From: Micrococcales bacterium
GTDB taxonomy: Bacteria; Actinomycetota; Actinomycetes; Actinomycetales; Cellulomonadaceae
DNA: 64,000 bases
Assembly: GCA_009779195.1 (NCBI GenBank)
Contig: WRET01000002.1
Coordinates: forward strand, 1 to 64,000
Direction of reading: 5' to 3'
Shown here: in pieces, positions 7,826 to 17,302 of the stretch
Layout of the letters: every line of letters starts with the position of its first letter
How positions within the stretch are numbered: position 1 is the first letter of the stretch
Made by a program: the position numbers and the translations under genes
The notes under the pieces: generated by a model
Told to the model about the DNA's origin: nothing
The model's database searches: none
What the model saw: only the letters and a program-made list of their open reading frames with translations

Positions 7826-9724
7826 CTAGACCAGAGCGTGGTCTAAGACCTGGCCGAAGCCTTGTACCTGGCAGGTGGCGAGGACCTCGGCGTCCGCGGG
7901 AGTCCAGGTGTGGGCGGTGGTGTCGTCGGTGCGGACGTGGACGAAACCGAACCGGTCGGACGAGTAGACCGTGCCGCCGCCGGACAGCACCGCTGACAAG
8001 AAACCGGTGTCCTCACCGCGGGGCAGCGGGGGGAAGCCGACGTCCGCGGCGGTGTCACGACGCGCGACGATCGTCGGACCAGCCACGAAATGGCTGAACC
8101 GGTGCTCGTGCTCGGCGAACCGCAGCGCCAAGACGTCAGCACCCGTCAGGTACACGAAGTGGGCGTGCTTGCCGACCACGTCTGCCCCGGAGTACTCCAG
8201 TGCCGCAAGCTGGTCGAACAGGTAGTGCTCGCCGTACACGTCGTCGTCGTCGATCCTGGCCACGACAGGCGCGTCAGCAGCACCGACCGCCCGGTTCAGG
8301 CACTCGCCGAGGGACACGTCCTCGTCAGCGTGCAGCACCACAGCCTCGGCCAGCCCGCCGTCCTTGGCGGCCCGGCGCAGCGCGTCGGTGTCGGCGTCCC
8401 AGCCGTGGGCGACGAACACCAGCTGGACAGCGACGTTGCGCTGGGCACAGGCCGTGGCCAGCACCGCGTCGAGCCGGTGCGGCCGGTTGGACGAGACCAG
8501 CACGCTCACGGCACGGGGACCAGCGGTCAGGCGGTGCCCGGCGATCCCGGCAGCGTCGAGCACCTGGTCGGCGCGGTGCGAGTAGGTGTGCGCCGCCCAG
8601 ATCTGCCGTTGCGCCCGGTGGGTCATCCGATCGCGCAGCTCACGGTTGGCCACCAGGGCACGTAGCGTCGACTCTGCCTGGGCGGGTTCGGCAACCTGGA
8701 CGACCTCGTAGGGGCTGAACATCGAGGTGATCGCCGGGCTGGGGGTGGAGACCACCGTCGCGCCGCTCGCGGCGATCTCGAACACCCGGCGTGCGCACAT
8801 CGTCGCCGAGCCGACCACGGTGTTGACGTTGAGGAAGACCTTGTACGCCCGGTAGGCCGACAGCATCGACCGGTAGTCCAACGACCCGACGACATGGGCG
8901 TCCAACGGTGCCGGGAACTCGTAACGGTGGTCGGAGCCGAACCTGCGCGAGAAGATCTCCAGCCCGTGCTCCATGGTCGCCCCTGCCTTGGCGGCGGCAC
9001 CGACCAGCATCTGCACCTGTTCGGCGCGTTCGGCGTACCGGTGGCCGTAGTAGGTCCCAGCGAACGCCAGGTCCCGGCTGGCGTGGTCTGTGCCGGTGCG
9101 CACCGGGTGGTGGATCGCCGGTTGCGCGGCGAACGGCAACGTACCGACCCGGTTGTGGCCGAGCGCGGTCCTGTAGGTGTCGACCAAGTCCCCGTCGGTG
9201 GTCAGGACATGGTTGAACAGCATGGCCGTGGCGAGGAACCCTTCGTGGTGCACGGGGTCTTCTTTGTTCCAGAAGACCGTCGGGACCATATGTGCCTTGC
9301 ACCAGGCGACAAGCTCGAGCAGCGCAGGGCTGGGTGCGTTGGGCCCGATCAGGTGGCCGCGCCACTGCCCGCCGTTACCCCTCCACGCGGACTCTACGAA
9401 CAGCAGGTCCACCCCGTCGGCGACCTGCTGTGCCCACCGTTGCGGGGTCAGCTCCACCTGGGTCCACTCGTACCCGAACGCCAGACGGGAGAAGTCGTCG
9501 AGGATCACCGCGACCCGCAGACCCTCGCGCCGTGCTGGCGACGGTGGCAGCGGCCATGGCGCGAAGCTCAGGTCGCGTCGTGTGAGCACCGTGCGTGCTT
9601 CGCCCACCGCACGAACCTGGCCAGCCCGACGTACCCGCTGCCGGTGCTGGCGCAGGCCGTCGATCCCGCTGTGCCGCAGGTGCCACACACTTCGACGTGC
9701 TGTTGCCAGGTCCACGTCGTCCAC
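7826..9724 (-). CDS. Two-domain glycosyltransferase (CgeB-like plus GT2)
   Basis: 632 residues. The N-terminal two thirds (about 70-380) match the CgeB-like/GT4-type fold: VFWNKEDPVHHEGF, LAFAGTYYGHRYAER and the C-terminal nucleotide-sugar site region FEIAASGATVVSTPSPA. The last 230 residues form a GT-A domain of the GT2 family with VSVLVSSNRPHRLD and the metal-binding acidic run ARIDDDDVYG. Such fusions glycosylate surface polymers or flagellin-like proteins in the cytoplasm; the acceptor is unknown. It stands alone. A short segment (7695-7825) between it and the previous gene holds a repeated GCGTGGTCTA. Confidence 0.8.
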   Translation of the reverse strand: MDDVDLATARRSVWHLRHSGIDGLRQHRQRVRRAGQVRAVGEARTVLTRRDLSFAPWPLPPSPARREGLRVAVILDDFSRLAFGYEWTQVELTPQRWAQQVADGVDLLFVESAWRGNGGQWRGHLIGPNAPSPALLELVAWCKAHMVPTVFWNKEDPVHHEGFLATAMLFNHVLTTDGDLVDTYRTALGHNRVGTLPFAAQPAIHHPVRTGTDHASRDLAFAGTYYGHRYAERAEQVQMLVGAAAKAGATMEHGLEIFSRRFGSDHRYEFPAPLDAHVVGSLDYRSMLSAYRAYKVFLNVNTVVGSATMCARRVFEIAASGATVVSTPSPAITSMFSPYEVVQVAEPAQAESTLRALVANRELRDRMTHRAQRQIWAAHTYSHRADQVLDAAGIAGHRLTAGPRAVSVLVSSNRPHRLDAVLATACAQRNVAVQLVFVAHGWDADTDALRRAAKDGGLAEAVVLHADEDVSLGECLNRAVGAADAPVVARIDDDDVYGEHYLFDQLAALEYSGADVVGKHAHFVYLTGADVLALRFAEHEHRFSHFVAGPTIVARRDTAADVGFPPLPRGEDTGFLSAVLSGGGTVYSSDRFGFVHVRTDDTTAHTWTPADAEVLATCQVQGFGQVLDHALV

Positions 9725-9857
9725 CCTGCCTGATCGTGCCGATCACGCAACGCGGAAAGTCCGACGCGCGCACAGCACCGAAAAAGGGCGCGTCTGGACT
9801 GCTTGTGACGGTGCGCGCGACCTGCGGCCACGCGTGGCGGTAGGTACCGACCGGCGA

Positions 9858-10613
9858 CTACGCGCTGCGGCGTGTAGATGCCGACACGCCCCACCAGGCG
9901 TCCCAGCGGGCACAGACCGTGGCGAACTCGTCGTCGTCAAGACCGTAGGTCGACAGCACGACATCGAGCTGGTCGTTGGCCTCGTGCGCCACCGACGGAC
10001 GCTCCAGCACGACGAGCAGCGCGTCGGACTGCCCGTGCAGGCGCAGGCCGAACTGCAGGTCGGTGCGGTACTCGAGCCGACCGCCGACGTGCACGCCGTC
10101 GGGACGCACCGTCTCGGTGTGTCCGTGCACCGGCAGCCCGTGCACACCGTGCAGACCCACGCGGTCCAGCAGCCGGTCGTTACGCGGACCAGCGTCCAGA
10201 CCGACAGCCGACCAGGTGCGGCGGTCCGTCTCTGGGTGCACAGCCAGCGCGAACTCCAGCTGGTGGACGTCAGCGATCCACCGTTCGTCCGCCGGGTCGC
10301 GCACTCCGTCGAAGTGCGACATCCCGTCGTGGCTGGGTCGTTCGACCGTGACGGTCGTGCGGTGCGAGTCACCGGTCGGCGACAGCACCACGGCTGTCCC
10401 GTCCGGCCACTCCAGCTCACGGCGCAACCCGTCAGCCAGGGTGCGCACCGTCGTGCCGAAGACCTCGTCGATCTCGGCAGACAGACCATCATGGTCGTAG
10501 GAGTACCAGCGCCGTATCAGCTCTGGACGGCGCAAGTACGCCCAGGCCGTATCTGAGTCAGCCGCCAGGTCCAGCGTTTGGATGCGGCGTCTATCCAGCG
10601 TCATCCCATTCAC
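9858..10613 (-). CDS. SRPBCC-family protein
   Basis: About 251 residues (start possibly the second ATG, 10604). The N-terminal part (DTAWAYLRRPELIRRWYSYDH) has the character of the AHSA1/START-like SRPBCC fold, a hydrophobic pocket domain used for lipid or aromatic ligand binding and sometimes as a co-chaperone. The C-terminal 120 residues are not recognised. No catalytic residues can be assigned. It precedes thiQ on the same strand direction but after the end of that operon, so it is probably a separate unit. Confidence 0.6.
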   Translation of the reverse strand: MNGMTLDRRRIQTLDLAADSDTAWAYLRRPELIRRWYSYDHDGLSAEIDEVFGTTVRTLADGLRRELEWPDGTAVVLSPTGDSHRTTVTVERPSHDGMSHFDGVRDPADERWIADVHQLEFALAVHPETDRRTWSAVGLDAGPRNDRLLDRVGLHGVHGLPVHGHTETVRPDGVHVGGRLEYRTDLQFGLRLHGQSDALLVVLERPSVAHEANDQLDVVLSTYGLDDDEFATVCARWDAWWGVSASTRRSA

Positions 10614-10655
10614 CTCGCCCTCACCAGTGACCCTACGCCCAGTGCCGGGCCAGGG

Positions 10656-11669
10656 CTAGAGGGTAAACGTCCGATGAGGCGTCATGTGAGTGACTGCTTC
10701 AGGGTTCACCCGCAAGGCGGTGTCTCCCACCGGGGTCGAGCGTGCCCACGCGGTGACCGCACCGATTCCTTCCACAACAACTGTCACCTCGGTGCGGCCA
10801 CGCCGGTGGGCGGTGCGCACGACCTGTCCGTGCAAGGGACCGTCGGGGTCGAGCACCAGGGCACCAGGGGCCAAGGCGAGGTCACCGGTGCCCGGGACGT
10901 CGAAGAACCTGGCCGCTGGGGCGTCGGCGGCCACGAACGCCTCATAGCCCAAGAACGTGGCGACCTGGCGTGAGGCGGGGGACCTCCACAGCTGGTCAGG
11001 GGCGTTGACCTGCAAGACGCGTCCGTCAGCCATGACTGCGACCTGGTCAGCCACGGCGAACGCCTCGTCCTGGTCGTGGGTGACGAACACCGCGGTGGCA
11101 CCGGTGGTGGTCAGCACGTCACGCAGGTCGTCGGCGAGACGTTCGCGCAGCTCCCTGTCGAGGGCAGACAACGGTTCGTCGAGCAGCAGCAACCTCGGGC
11201 GCGGGGCCAACGAACGGGCCAGGGCGACACGTTGGCGCTGCCCACCCGACAGCGACGCCACGTCGCGGTGCCCGGTGCCGGGAAGCCCGACGAGGTCGAG
11301 CAGCTCGGCGACCCGGTCGGCACGGTCGCGCCGACGCTGGCGCAGCCGTCCCCACCCCCGCTCCACCCCGTACCCGACGTTGCCTGCCACGTCACGGTGG
11401 GCGAACAGCTGGCCGTCCTGGAAGAGCAGGCCAAAGCCGCGCTGGTGGACGGCCACACCTGCCAGGTCCTCGTCGTCCCAGGTCACAGCGCCTGCGGCCA
11501 GCGGTTCGAGCCCGGCCACGGCACGCAGCAACGACGACTTGCCGCACCCTGAGGGCCCCAGCAGCGCCAGCACCTGCCCCTGCGGGACCGACAGCGACAC
11601 GTCATCGACCGCAGTGACCGCGCCGTAGCGCACGGTCGCGCCATGGACACCCAACCCTGACCTGCTCAT
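10656..11669 (-). CDS. thiQ: Thiamine ABC transporter ATP-binding protein
   Basis: 337 residues. It has Walker A (GPSGCGKSSLL, near residue 40), the signature LSGGQRQR, Walker B LLLLDEP and the H-loop VTHDQDEA, so it is a functional-looking ABC ATPase of the CUT/spermidine type. A C-terminal TOBE-like regulatory domain of about 100 residues follows. It overlaps the permease gene by 4 bp and energises thiamine (or thiamine precursor) import. Assignment to thiamine rests on the TPP riboswitch ahead of the operon and on the binding protein, not on this sequence alone. Confidence 0.9.
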   Translation of the reverse strand: MSRSGLGVHGATVRYGAVTAVDDVSLSVPQGQVLALLGPSGCGKSSLLRAVAGLEPLAAGAVTWDDEDLAGVAVHQRGFGLLFQDGQLFAHRDVAGNVGYGVERGWGRLRQRRRDRADRVAELLDLVGLPGTGHRDVASLSGGQRQRVALARSLAPRPRLLLLDEPLSALDRELRERLADDLRDVLTTTGATAVFVTHDQDEAFAVADQVAVMADGRVLQVNAPDQLWRSPASRQVATFLGYEAFVAADAPAARFFDVPGTGDLALAPGALVLDPDGPLHGQVVRTAHRRGRTEVTVVVEGIGAVTAWARSTPVGDTALRVNPEAVTHMTPHRTFTL

Positions 11670-13483
11670 AGCTCACCTCGCGTCGGTCCCGTCCGCAGAC
11701 GTTCGAAACCTGCCACCACTGTCGCCGACACCACCGCCAGGAGCACCGCTGCCGCCAGTGCCTGCCCCGACGACTGCGCACCAGGACGGCCCAGGAGCCG
11801 GAACACCATCACAGGCAACGTCAGCTGGTCGGGCCGGACCAAGAACGACGTCGCCCCGAACGCGCCCAGCGACACCGCGAAAGCGAACCCGGCGGCAAGA
11901 CCGGCAGCACGCAGCCCAGCCGGGGCGTCCACCGTGGCCAGGACCCGTCGCGGCGACGCCCCCAAGGTCGCGGCGACCTCACGCTGGCGCGGGTCGACAG
12001 CACGCAGCACCGGAAGGACCATCCGCACCACCAACGGCACCGCGACCGCCGCCTGTGCGGCAGGGACGAGCATCGGGTGGACGCGCAGGTCCACGTCCAG
12101 ACCGAACGGGTGGTGCATGGACACCAGCAGCCCGAACCCGACAGTCACCGCCGAGACCCCCAGGGGCAACATGACCAGGGCGTCGAACCCCGACAGCAGA
12201 CGCCGGGCGGTGCGGCGGCGCGGGCGCCGCGACAGCACCAGGGCGAGCAGGGCGCCGACGAGCAGCGAGATCCACGTGGCGTCCACGGCGACCCTCACCG
12301 ACGTCACCGCCGCGTCGAGCGGGCTCGCCCCCAGCCCAGGGACCTCGTGGCCCAGAGCCGCGTAGTGGTCCAGCCCCCACCGGTCGCCCACCCGCAACGA
12401 CCGCACCACCAGTGCCACCAGGGGTGTCGCCAGCAGTCCCATCACGACCCCCGTCGTCACCGCCGCCGCACGCGCACCAGCCAGCCAACCCCCACCGGCG
12501 GATCCAGGCGCCTCCGGTGCCGGGTGGGCCAAGGGCAACGCCCTCTCCTGGGCGGCACGGGCACGTGCAGCCACTGCCAGGACCACCGCGACGACCACCA
12601 GCTGTGTCACCGACAGCACCGCCGCGGCACGCAGGTTGAGGAACTGGGTGGTCTGCAGGTAGATCTCGGTCTCCACCGTCCCGTAGTGGGGACCACCGAG
12701 CACCAGCACCGTCCCGAACGACGTCGCCGAGAACAAGAACACCAACGCCGCCGCCGACGCTATGGCAGGGGTCAGCGCGGGCAGCGTCACTGTCGCGAAC
12801 ACCCGCCCCCCCGACGCTCCCAACGCCCGGGCGGCCTGTTCGGCCCGCGGGTCCAGCCGTTCCCACAACCCCCCGACGCCGCGCACCACCACCGAGTAGT
12901 TGAAGAACGACAACGCCGCGACCACCGCCGCCAACGTGTGGTCGAGACCGGCGAACCCCAACGGTCCTGACGGTTGCACCAACGCCCGGAACGCCACCCC
13001 CACGACGACGGTGGGCAGCACGAACGGCACTGTCACGAACGTCCGCAGAGCAGCCCTGCCCCGAAAAGGGCGCGCCCGGTACAGCGTGTACGCCCCCGGG
13101 ACGCCCAGCGCCACGCACACCACCGTCGCCAGGCACGCCTGCACCAACGTCGTGGTGACGACCCTCCACGTGCGCCCCCGCGAGAACACCTCCGCGAACC
13201 CTCCCAGGTCCACCGACCCGTCCACCACGAACCCCCGCCCGGCCATCACCATCACCGGCCACACGACGAACACCACCACGAACACCAGCGGCACCGCCAC
13301 CGCCACACCCCAGGCGACCTTCCCCCCAAGAGCGCCACGACGGTGACGGCGTGCCCGCGGCTGGCGGGCAGGGTGCGCCTCGGCCTCGGCCTGGGACGGG
13401 TGGTGGGCGGGTGTGCCCGGCCGGGTCGTCAGCGCAACCCAGCCACGGCGCACCCGCCGCACCCCCCTCACCAGCCAAGACAT
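11666..13483 (-). CDS. thiP: Thiamine ABC transporter permease (fused two-domain)
   Basis: 605 residues with about twelve membrane segments forming two BPD_transp_1 domains in one chain, as is usual for ThiP and FbpB-type permeases. Each half contains an EAA-like loop for ATPase contact (for example EQAARALGASGGRVF and QREVAATLGASPRRVL). A basic histidine/arginine-rich cytoplasmic N terminus of about 60 residues is longer than usual. It starts 15 bp after thiB stops. No strong ribosome site is seen, consistent with translation coupled to thiB. Confidence 0.9.
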   Translation of the reverse strand: MSWLVRGVRRVRRGWVALTTRPGTPAHHPSQAEAEAHPARQPRARRHRRGALGGKVAWGVAVAVPLVFVVVFVVWPVMVMAGRGFVVDGSVDLGGFAEVFSRGRTWRVVTTTLVQACLATVVCVALGVPGAYTLYRARPFRGRAALRTFVTVPFVLPTVVVGVAFRALVQPSGPLGFAGLDHTLAAVVAALSFFNYSVVVRGVGGLWERLDPRAEQAARALGASGGRVFATVTLPALTPAIASAAALVFLFSATSFGTVLVLGGPHYGTVETEIYLQTTQFLNLRAAAVLSVTQLVVVAVVLAVAARARAAQERALPLAHPAPEAPGSAGGGWLAGARAAAVTTGVVMGLLATPLVALVVRSLRVGDRWGLDHYAALGHEVPGLGASPLDAAVTSVRVAVDATWISLLVGALLALVLSRRPRRRTARRLLSGFDALVMLPLGVSAVTVGFGLLVSMHHPFGLDVDLRVHPMLVPAAQAAVAVPLVVRMVLPVLRAVDPRQREVAATLGASPRRVLATVDAPAGLRAAGLAAGFAFAVSLGAFGATSFLVRPDQLTLPVMVFRLLGRPGAQSSGQALAAAVLLAVVSATVVAGFERLRTGPTRGEL

Positions 13484-13498
13484 AGGGACCGTCGCCGC

Positions 13499-14548
13499 TC
13501 AGCCCACACCCAGGTCGGCCCACTCGTCCAACCACTGCTGACGGTTGGCGGCGATCTGCGCCGGGTCGACGCTGAACGGCTCGGACGCCAACGGTGCCCA
13601 CGCGACCCACTCGTCGGGCAGCGTCACCGACGTGCTCACCGGGTACATGTACATGGCCTCAGGGATGGCTTTCTGGACCGTGTCCGACAGCAAGAACTCC
13701 ACCAGCGCCGCTGCGCCCTGCGGGTTCTTCGCCCCAGCCAGGACCCCGGCGTACTCGGTCTGGCGCACACATGTGCCCAGCAGCGCCGCAGTCGTCGGCT
13801 CCTTGCCTGCCTCAGGGACGGTGAACGGCGGGGACGTGTCGTACGACAGCACCACAGGCCGGTCACCGCCACCGCCGCCGGCCGTGAACGACGAGACGTA
13901 AGCGTCCGACCAGCCCGCAGCGACCTGCACACCGTTGGCGCCCAGGTCCTTCCAGTACTGGTGCCACCCGTCACCTTTCGCCGCGATCGTGGCCAGCAAG
14001 AACGCGAACCCCGGCGAGGACGTCACCGGGCTGGGGGTGACGAACAACCCCCGGTACGCCGGGTCGACCAGGTCGTCGAGAGTCGCCGGGGGCTCGGTGC
14101 GGTGCTCGGCGAACCACGTGGTGTCGACGTTGACGCACACGTCGGCGTAGTCGACCGCCACGAGCCGTCCGTCGTCACCAGGCAGCGCGTGGGCCTTGGC
14201 GTCGGCGGGGACGCTGACGTCCCCGAGCGGGGCGATCACACCCTTGTCCAGCGCACGTGTCGCGAACGTGTTGTCGACGCCGAACACCACATCGCCCAAG
14301 GGCGCGCCTTTGGTCAGCACCAGCTGGTTGACCATCGCCCCGGCGTCCCCGGCCGTCAGGACCTGCACCCCGATCCCGGTCTCGGCTGTGAACTGTGTCA
14401 GCACCTCGTCGGGCAGGTAGAACGAGTCGTGGGTGATGAGCTTGACGACCTGCGGCGAGGCCGTCGCCTCAGGCGTCCCGGTCGTCGAGCACCCAGCCAG
14501 TCCCACTGCGGCGACCAGCGCGAACGCCCATCTGGATCTGCGGTTCAT
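13499..14548 (-). CDS. thiB: Thiamine-binding lipoprotein of ABC transporter
   Basis: 349 residues from an ATG with a strong AAGGAGGAG. A lipoprotein signal ends at LAGCSTTG, so the protein is tethered outside the membrane. The mature part is a type II periplasmic-binding fold; KLITHDSFYLPDEVL, GAPLGDVVFGVDNTF and VAVDYADVCVN are characteristic of ThiB/TbpA proteins. It captures thiamine or its phosphates and delivers them to the permease. It is the first gene of thiB-thiP-thiQ and follows a TPP riboswitch. A longer in-frame extension upstream overlaps the riboswitch and is not coding. Confidence 0.92.
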   Translation of the reverse strand: MNRRSRWAFALVAAVGLAGCSTTGTPEATASPQVVKLITHDSFYLPDEVLTQFTAETGIGVQVLTAGDAGAMVNQLVLTKGAPLGDVVFGVDNTFATRALDKGVIAPLGDVSVPADAKAHALPGDDGRLVAVDYADVCVNVDTTWFAEHRTEPPATLDDLVDPAYRGLFVTPSPVTSSPGFAFLLATIAAKGDGWHQYWKDLGANGVQVAAGWSDAYVSSFTAGGGGGDRPVVLSYDTSPPFTVPEAGKEPTTAALLGTCVRQTEYAGVLAGAKNPQGAAALVEFLLSDTVQKAIPEAMYMYPVSTSVTLPDEWVAWAPLASEPFSVDPAQIAANRQQWLDEWADLGVG

Positions 14549-14625
14549 ATCTCCTCCTTGTTCCCAGGAGGGGTCCCGCGGCGCTCCACCGCACAGCCGG
14601 AGCGTCACGGGGGAGAGAAATCCCG

Positions 14626-14726
14626 ACTCCCTACGCCGGTACAAACCGGATCAGGTTCGAGGGTCTGCGGTTGTCCGCACTCTCAGCGCCCTGGCCGCAC
14701 CCGAGGGTCCGTCCCGACGCTCCCCT
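14626..14726 (-). promoter_or_regulatory. TPP (THI-box) riboswitch
   Basis: On the minus strand the conserved blocks are present in order: GGGGAGC at the 5' end, GCTGAGAGTGCGG, then ACCCTCGAACCTGATC, a GG-TTTGTACC hairpin and the closing GCGTAGGGAG. These form the pyrimidine and pyrophosphate sensor helices. It ends about 75 bases before the thiB start. Thiamine pyrophosphate should switch thiBPQ off. Bases 14727-14908 upstream hold the promoter region with nothing else recognised. Confidence 0.93.
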
Positions 14727-14908
14727 GTCGTTCGTGCCAGATCATACCCCCTCGCCTCCGGCACCAGAGCAGGCCCGAGCACCCACGCCGACTGTTGGAT
14801 CCTGGTCGCGCGCAGCCGCAAGACCCACGGCCCAGGCACAGGTCGCAGCAGAGCAGGTTGTGCGGTGGGACCGATGGCGTCCGTCGCCGACCAGGACGCT
14901 CGACAGTG

Positions 14909-15316
14909 TCACTCAGGTGCGTGCGTGACCTGCCACATGATCCCGAACTGGTCGCGGACCATGGCGAACAGCTCGGCGAAGAACGTGCGCCCCAAAGGCA
15001 TGAGCACCTGCCCGCCGTCGGACAACCGCTCGAAGACCCGTTCGACCTCGGTCCGGTCAGCGCTGCCGAACGTCAACGCGATGTTGTTGCCCGGCACGTA
15101 CCCGCTGGACGATGGGCAGTCGGAGAACATCAGCACATGCCCGCCCACAGGCAGCCCTGCGTACAAGATCCGGTCGCGGTCCGCTGGTGCGACATCAGCC
15201 TGCGGGTTGTCCGCGTAGGTCATCATGGTGGTCGGTGCCGAGTCGAACACTGTCGCGTAGAAGGCGACAGCGTCGCGGCACTGTCCGTCGAAGCTGATGA
15301 ACGCGTCGAGAGTCAC
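14909..15316 (-). CDS. PhnB-like VOC-family protein (glyoxalase fold)
   Basis: 135 residues if started at the GTG at 15316, which gives the usual N terminus TLDAFISFDGQCRDAVAFY for the PhnB/YdcF-like branch of the vicinal-oxygen-chelate fold. An adjoining GGAGGT is almost too close to this start, so an upstream start cannot be excluded. Members of this branch are small dimeric proteins of mostly unknown function; some have been called 3-demethylubiquinone methyltransferase-like in error. It is divergent from hemC. Confidence 0.8.
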   Translation of the reverse strand: MTLDAFISFDGQCRDAVAFYATVFDSAPTTMMTYADNPQADVAPADRDRILYAGLPVGGHVLMFSDCPSSSGYVPGNNIALTFGSADRTEVERVFERLSDGGQVLMPLGRTFFAELFAMVRDQFGIMWQVTHAPE

Positions 15317-15486
15317 ACCTCCATGGTGCCCCTGGCCACGGACCACTGCCACCGGCGACCGGCCGAGATGGGATGTTCGCCCGCCCCGGCCCTGTGCAGG
15401 TCCGTCACCTCGCAAGACATGACGAACCGTCGTCACAGTCATGTCAGTTTCGACATTCGGGCGACAAAAGCGCGAGACTATCCCTC

Positions 15487-16365
15487 GTGACGGTTTACCG
15501 CCTGGGTACCCGAGGGTCTGTGCTGGCCACCACTCAGTCTGGGCATGTCGCCCAGGCGTTGGGTGGTCTGGGGGTGACCTGCGAGCTTGTCGTGGTCCGC
15601 ACCACCGGCGACGTGAACCGTGCGTCGTTGGCGCAGATGGGCGGCACCGGCGTGTTCGCCGCCGAGCTGCGCGAAGCCCTGCTCGACAACCGTTGCGACC
15701 TGGCGGTCCACTCTCTCAAAGACCTGCCCACCGCCCAGCCCGACGGTCTGGTCATCGCGGCCATCCCACCGAGGGTCGACCCGGCGGACGCGTTGTGCGC
15801 TGCCGGTGGCGCGACCTTGGCCACCCTGCGCCCGGGAGCCCGGGTGGGCACCGGTTCGCCGCGGCGCGCCGCCCAGCTGGTCGACCGTCGTCCTGACCTG
15901 GAGATCTGTGATCTGCGTGGGAACGTCGACACCCGCTTGTCACGTGCGCTGGGCCCTGACGCCGACCTGGACGCGGTGGTCCTGGCCCGTGCCGGCCTCG
16001 AACGCCTCGGCCGTCTGGACGCGGTGACCGACGTGCTCGACCTGCTGCCCGCCCCCGGCCAAGGTGCCCTGGCGGTGGAGGTCCGCGCCGACGACGACAC
16101 CGACCTGACCCGTGCCGTCCGCGCCCTCGACGACCTGCCCAGCCGCCAGGCGGTCGTCGCCGAACGTGCGGTGCTCGAACGTCTCGGCGCAGGCTGCTCA
16201 GCCCCCGTCGGCGCCCTGGCCCGCTGCGACGAGACCGGCCTGGACCTCACAGCGGTGCTCGGCACCGACGACGGTCTGGTCACCTGCTCGGCGTCTGGCG
16301 ACCCGGGCGACGCCGCCAGCCTGGGCGCACGTGTCGCCGACGACTTGTTGGCGGCCACCCGATGA
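15487..16365 (+). CDS. hemC: Hydroxymethylbilane synthase (porphobilinogen deaminase)
   Basis: 292 residues from a GTG giving the family start YRLGTRGSVLA. The Cys237 in LGAGCSAPVG carries the dipyrromethane cofactor; HSLKDLP and GSPRRAAQL substrate-binding loops are intact. It polymerises four porphobilinogens into hydroxymethylbilane. A reading frame extends 38 codons upstream but without homology. No ribosome site precedes the GTG, so the message may be leaderless. It overlaps hemD by 4 bp and heads hemC-hemD-hemB. Confidence 0.95.
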   Translation: MTVYRLGTRGSVLATTQSGHVAQALGGLGVTCELVVVRTTGDVNRASLAQMGGTGVFAAELREALLDNRCDLAVHSLKDLPTAQPDGLVIAAIPPRVDPADALCAAGGATLATLRPGARVGTGSPRRAAQLVDRRPDLEICDLRGNVDTRLSRALGPDADLDAVVLARAGLERLGRLDAVTDVLDLLPAPGQGALAVEVRADDDTDLTRAVRALDDLPSRQAVVAERAVLERLGAGCSAPVGALARCDETGLDLTAVLGTDDGLVTCSASGDPGDAASLGARVADDLLAATR

Positions 16366-17279
16366 CCAACCCCAGCCAGCCCGCCGGGCGCAGGCCGCGC
16401 CCCGGCAGCCCCGACGACGCGCTGGCCGGGCACACCGTCCTGGTCGCAGGGACAGCCCACACCACCGCACGTGCGGCTGTGCTGCTGTCTGCGGCCGGTG
16501 CCAACCCTGTGCCCGCTGCTGTCATCACCACTGTCCCGGTGACCAACGACGAGGTGGACGCCGCCTGCGCCGCACTGCGCGCGGGGGACTACTCCTGGCT
16601 GGTCATCACCAGCGCGGCCGCCTGGAGGGTGCTGCGCCGACGTCCGGGTTTCCTGGACCGTGTGACCTCCCGCGCCGGGGTCCGTGTCGCCGTCGTCGGG
16701 CCAGCCACCGCCGACGCTGTCAAGGCTGACGGTGTGCGACCTCTGGTCCCCGAAGAGGCTGGGGGCGCTGCGTCTCTCGTCGCGCCGCTCGTCGCGGCCA
16801 CACGCGGCCACGACGGCGACGCTGCACCAGCCCGGGTGCTGTTCGCCTGCGGTGACCTGGCCAGGTCAGTGCTGACCGACGGGTTGCGCGACGCTGGGGT
16901 GGACGTGGACGTCGTCGTGGTCTACCAGACATCCCATGTTCCCCAGCCCCCCGCTGAGGCGCTCGCCGTCTGGCGTTCCGGTGCGGTCGACGACGTCGTC
17001 TTGACCTCCCCGAGCGCAGTCGACGGTCTGCTGACCGTGCTCGGCCCGCCGCCAGCGCGTGCCGCGTCCCTGACCGGCCAAGACCGCCCCGGGCTGCGGG
17101 TCGTGGCGATCGGTGACACCACCGCTGCTGCCGCCATCGCCAAGGGTCTGAGGGTTGACCTCGTCGGTGACGCCAGCCTGCCTGGTGTGGTCCGCCTGCT
17201 GGCCAACCCGCCGACCACCTCGCGTACCGTCCCCGCGCCGGTACGCCTACCGACGACCGAGGTACCCCCCGGCCCCTGA
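16362..17279 (+). CDS. hemD: Uroporphyrinogen-III synthase
   Basis: 305 residues. Two Rossmann-like lobes with the family landmarks [12 protein letters not shown] and [13 protein letters not shown]; sequence conservation is low in this family, and the call leans on position between hemC and hemB as well. It closes hydroxymethylbilane with inversion of ring D. A proline-rich start (20 residues) and a proline-rich end (about 20 residues) extend beyond the fold. ATG overlaps the hemC stop. Confidence 0.88.
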   Translation: MTNPSQPAGRRPRPGSPDDALAGHTVLVAGTAHTTARAAVLLSAAGANPVPAAVITTVPVTNDEVDAACAALRAGDYSWLVITSAAAWRVLRRRPGFLDRVTSRAGVRVAVVGPATADAVKADGVRPLVPEEAGGAASLVAPLVAATRGHDGDAAPARVLFACGDLARSVLTDGLRDAGVDVDVVVVYQTSHVPQPPAEALAVWRSGAVDDVVLTSPSAVDGLLTVLGPPPARAASLTGQDRPGLRVVAIGDTTAAAAIAKGLRVDLVGDASLPGVVRLLANPPTTSRTVPAPVRLPTTEVPPGP

Positions 17280-17302
17280 ATGTCACGTACGAGGAGACAG
17301 CC

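Noticed and set aside
7683-7848. Possible small insertion between two GCGTGGTCTA repeats
   Set aside because: The repeats are only about 10 bp, and the 140 bp between them show no transposase or terminal inverted repeats, so a mobile element cannot be supported.
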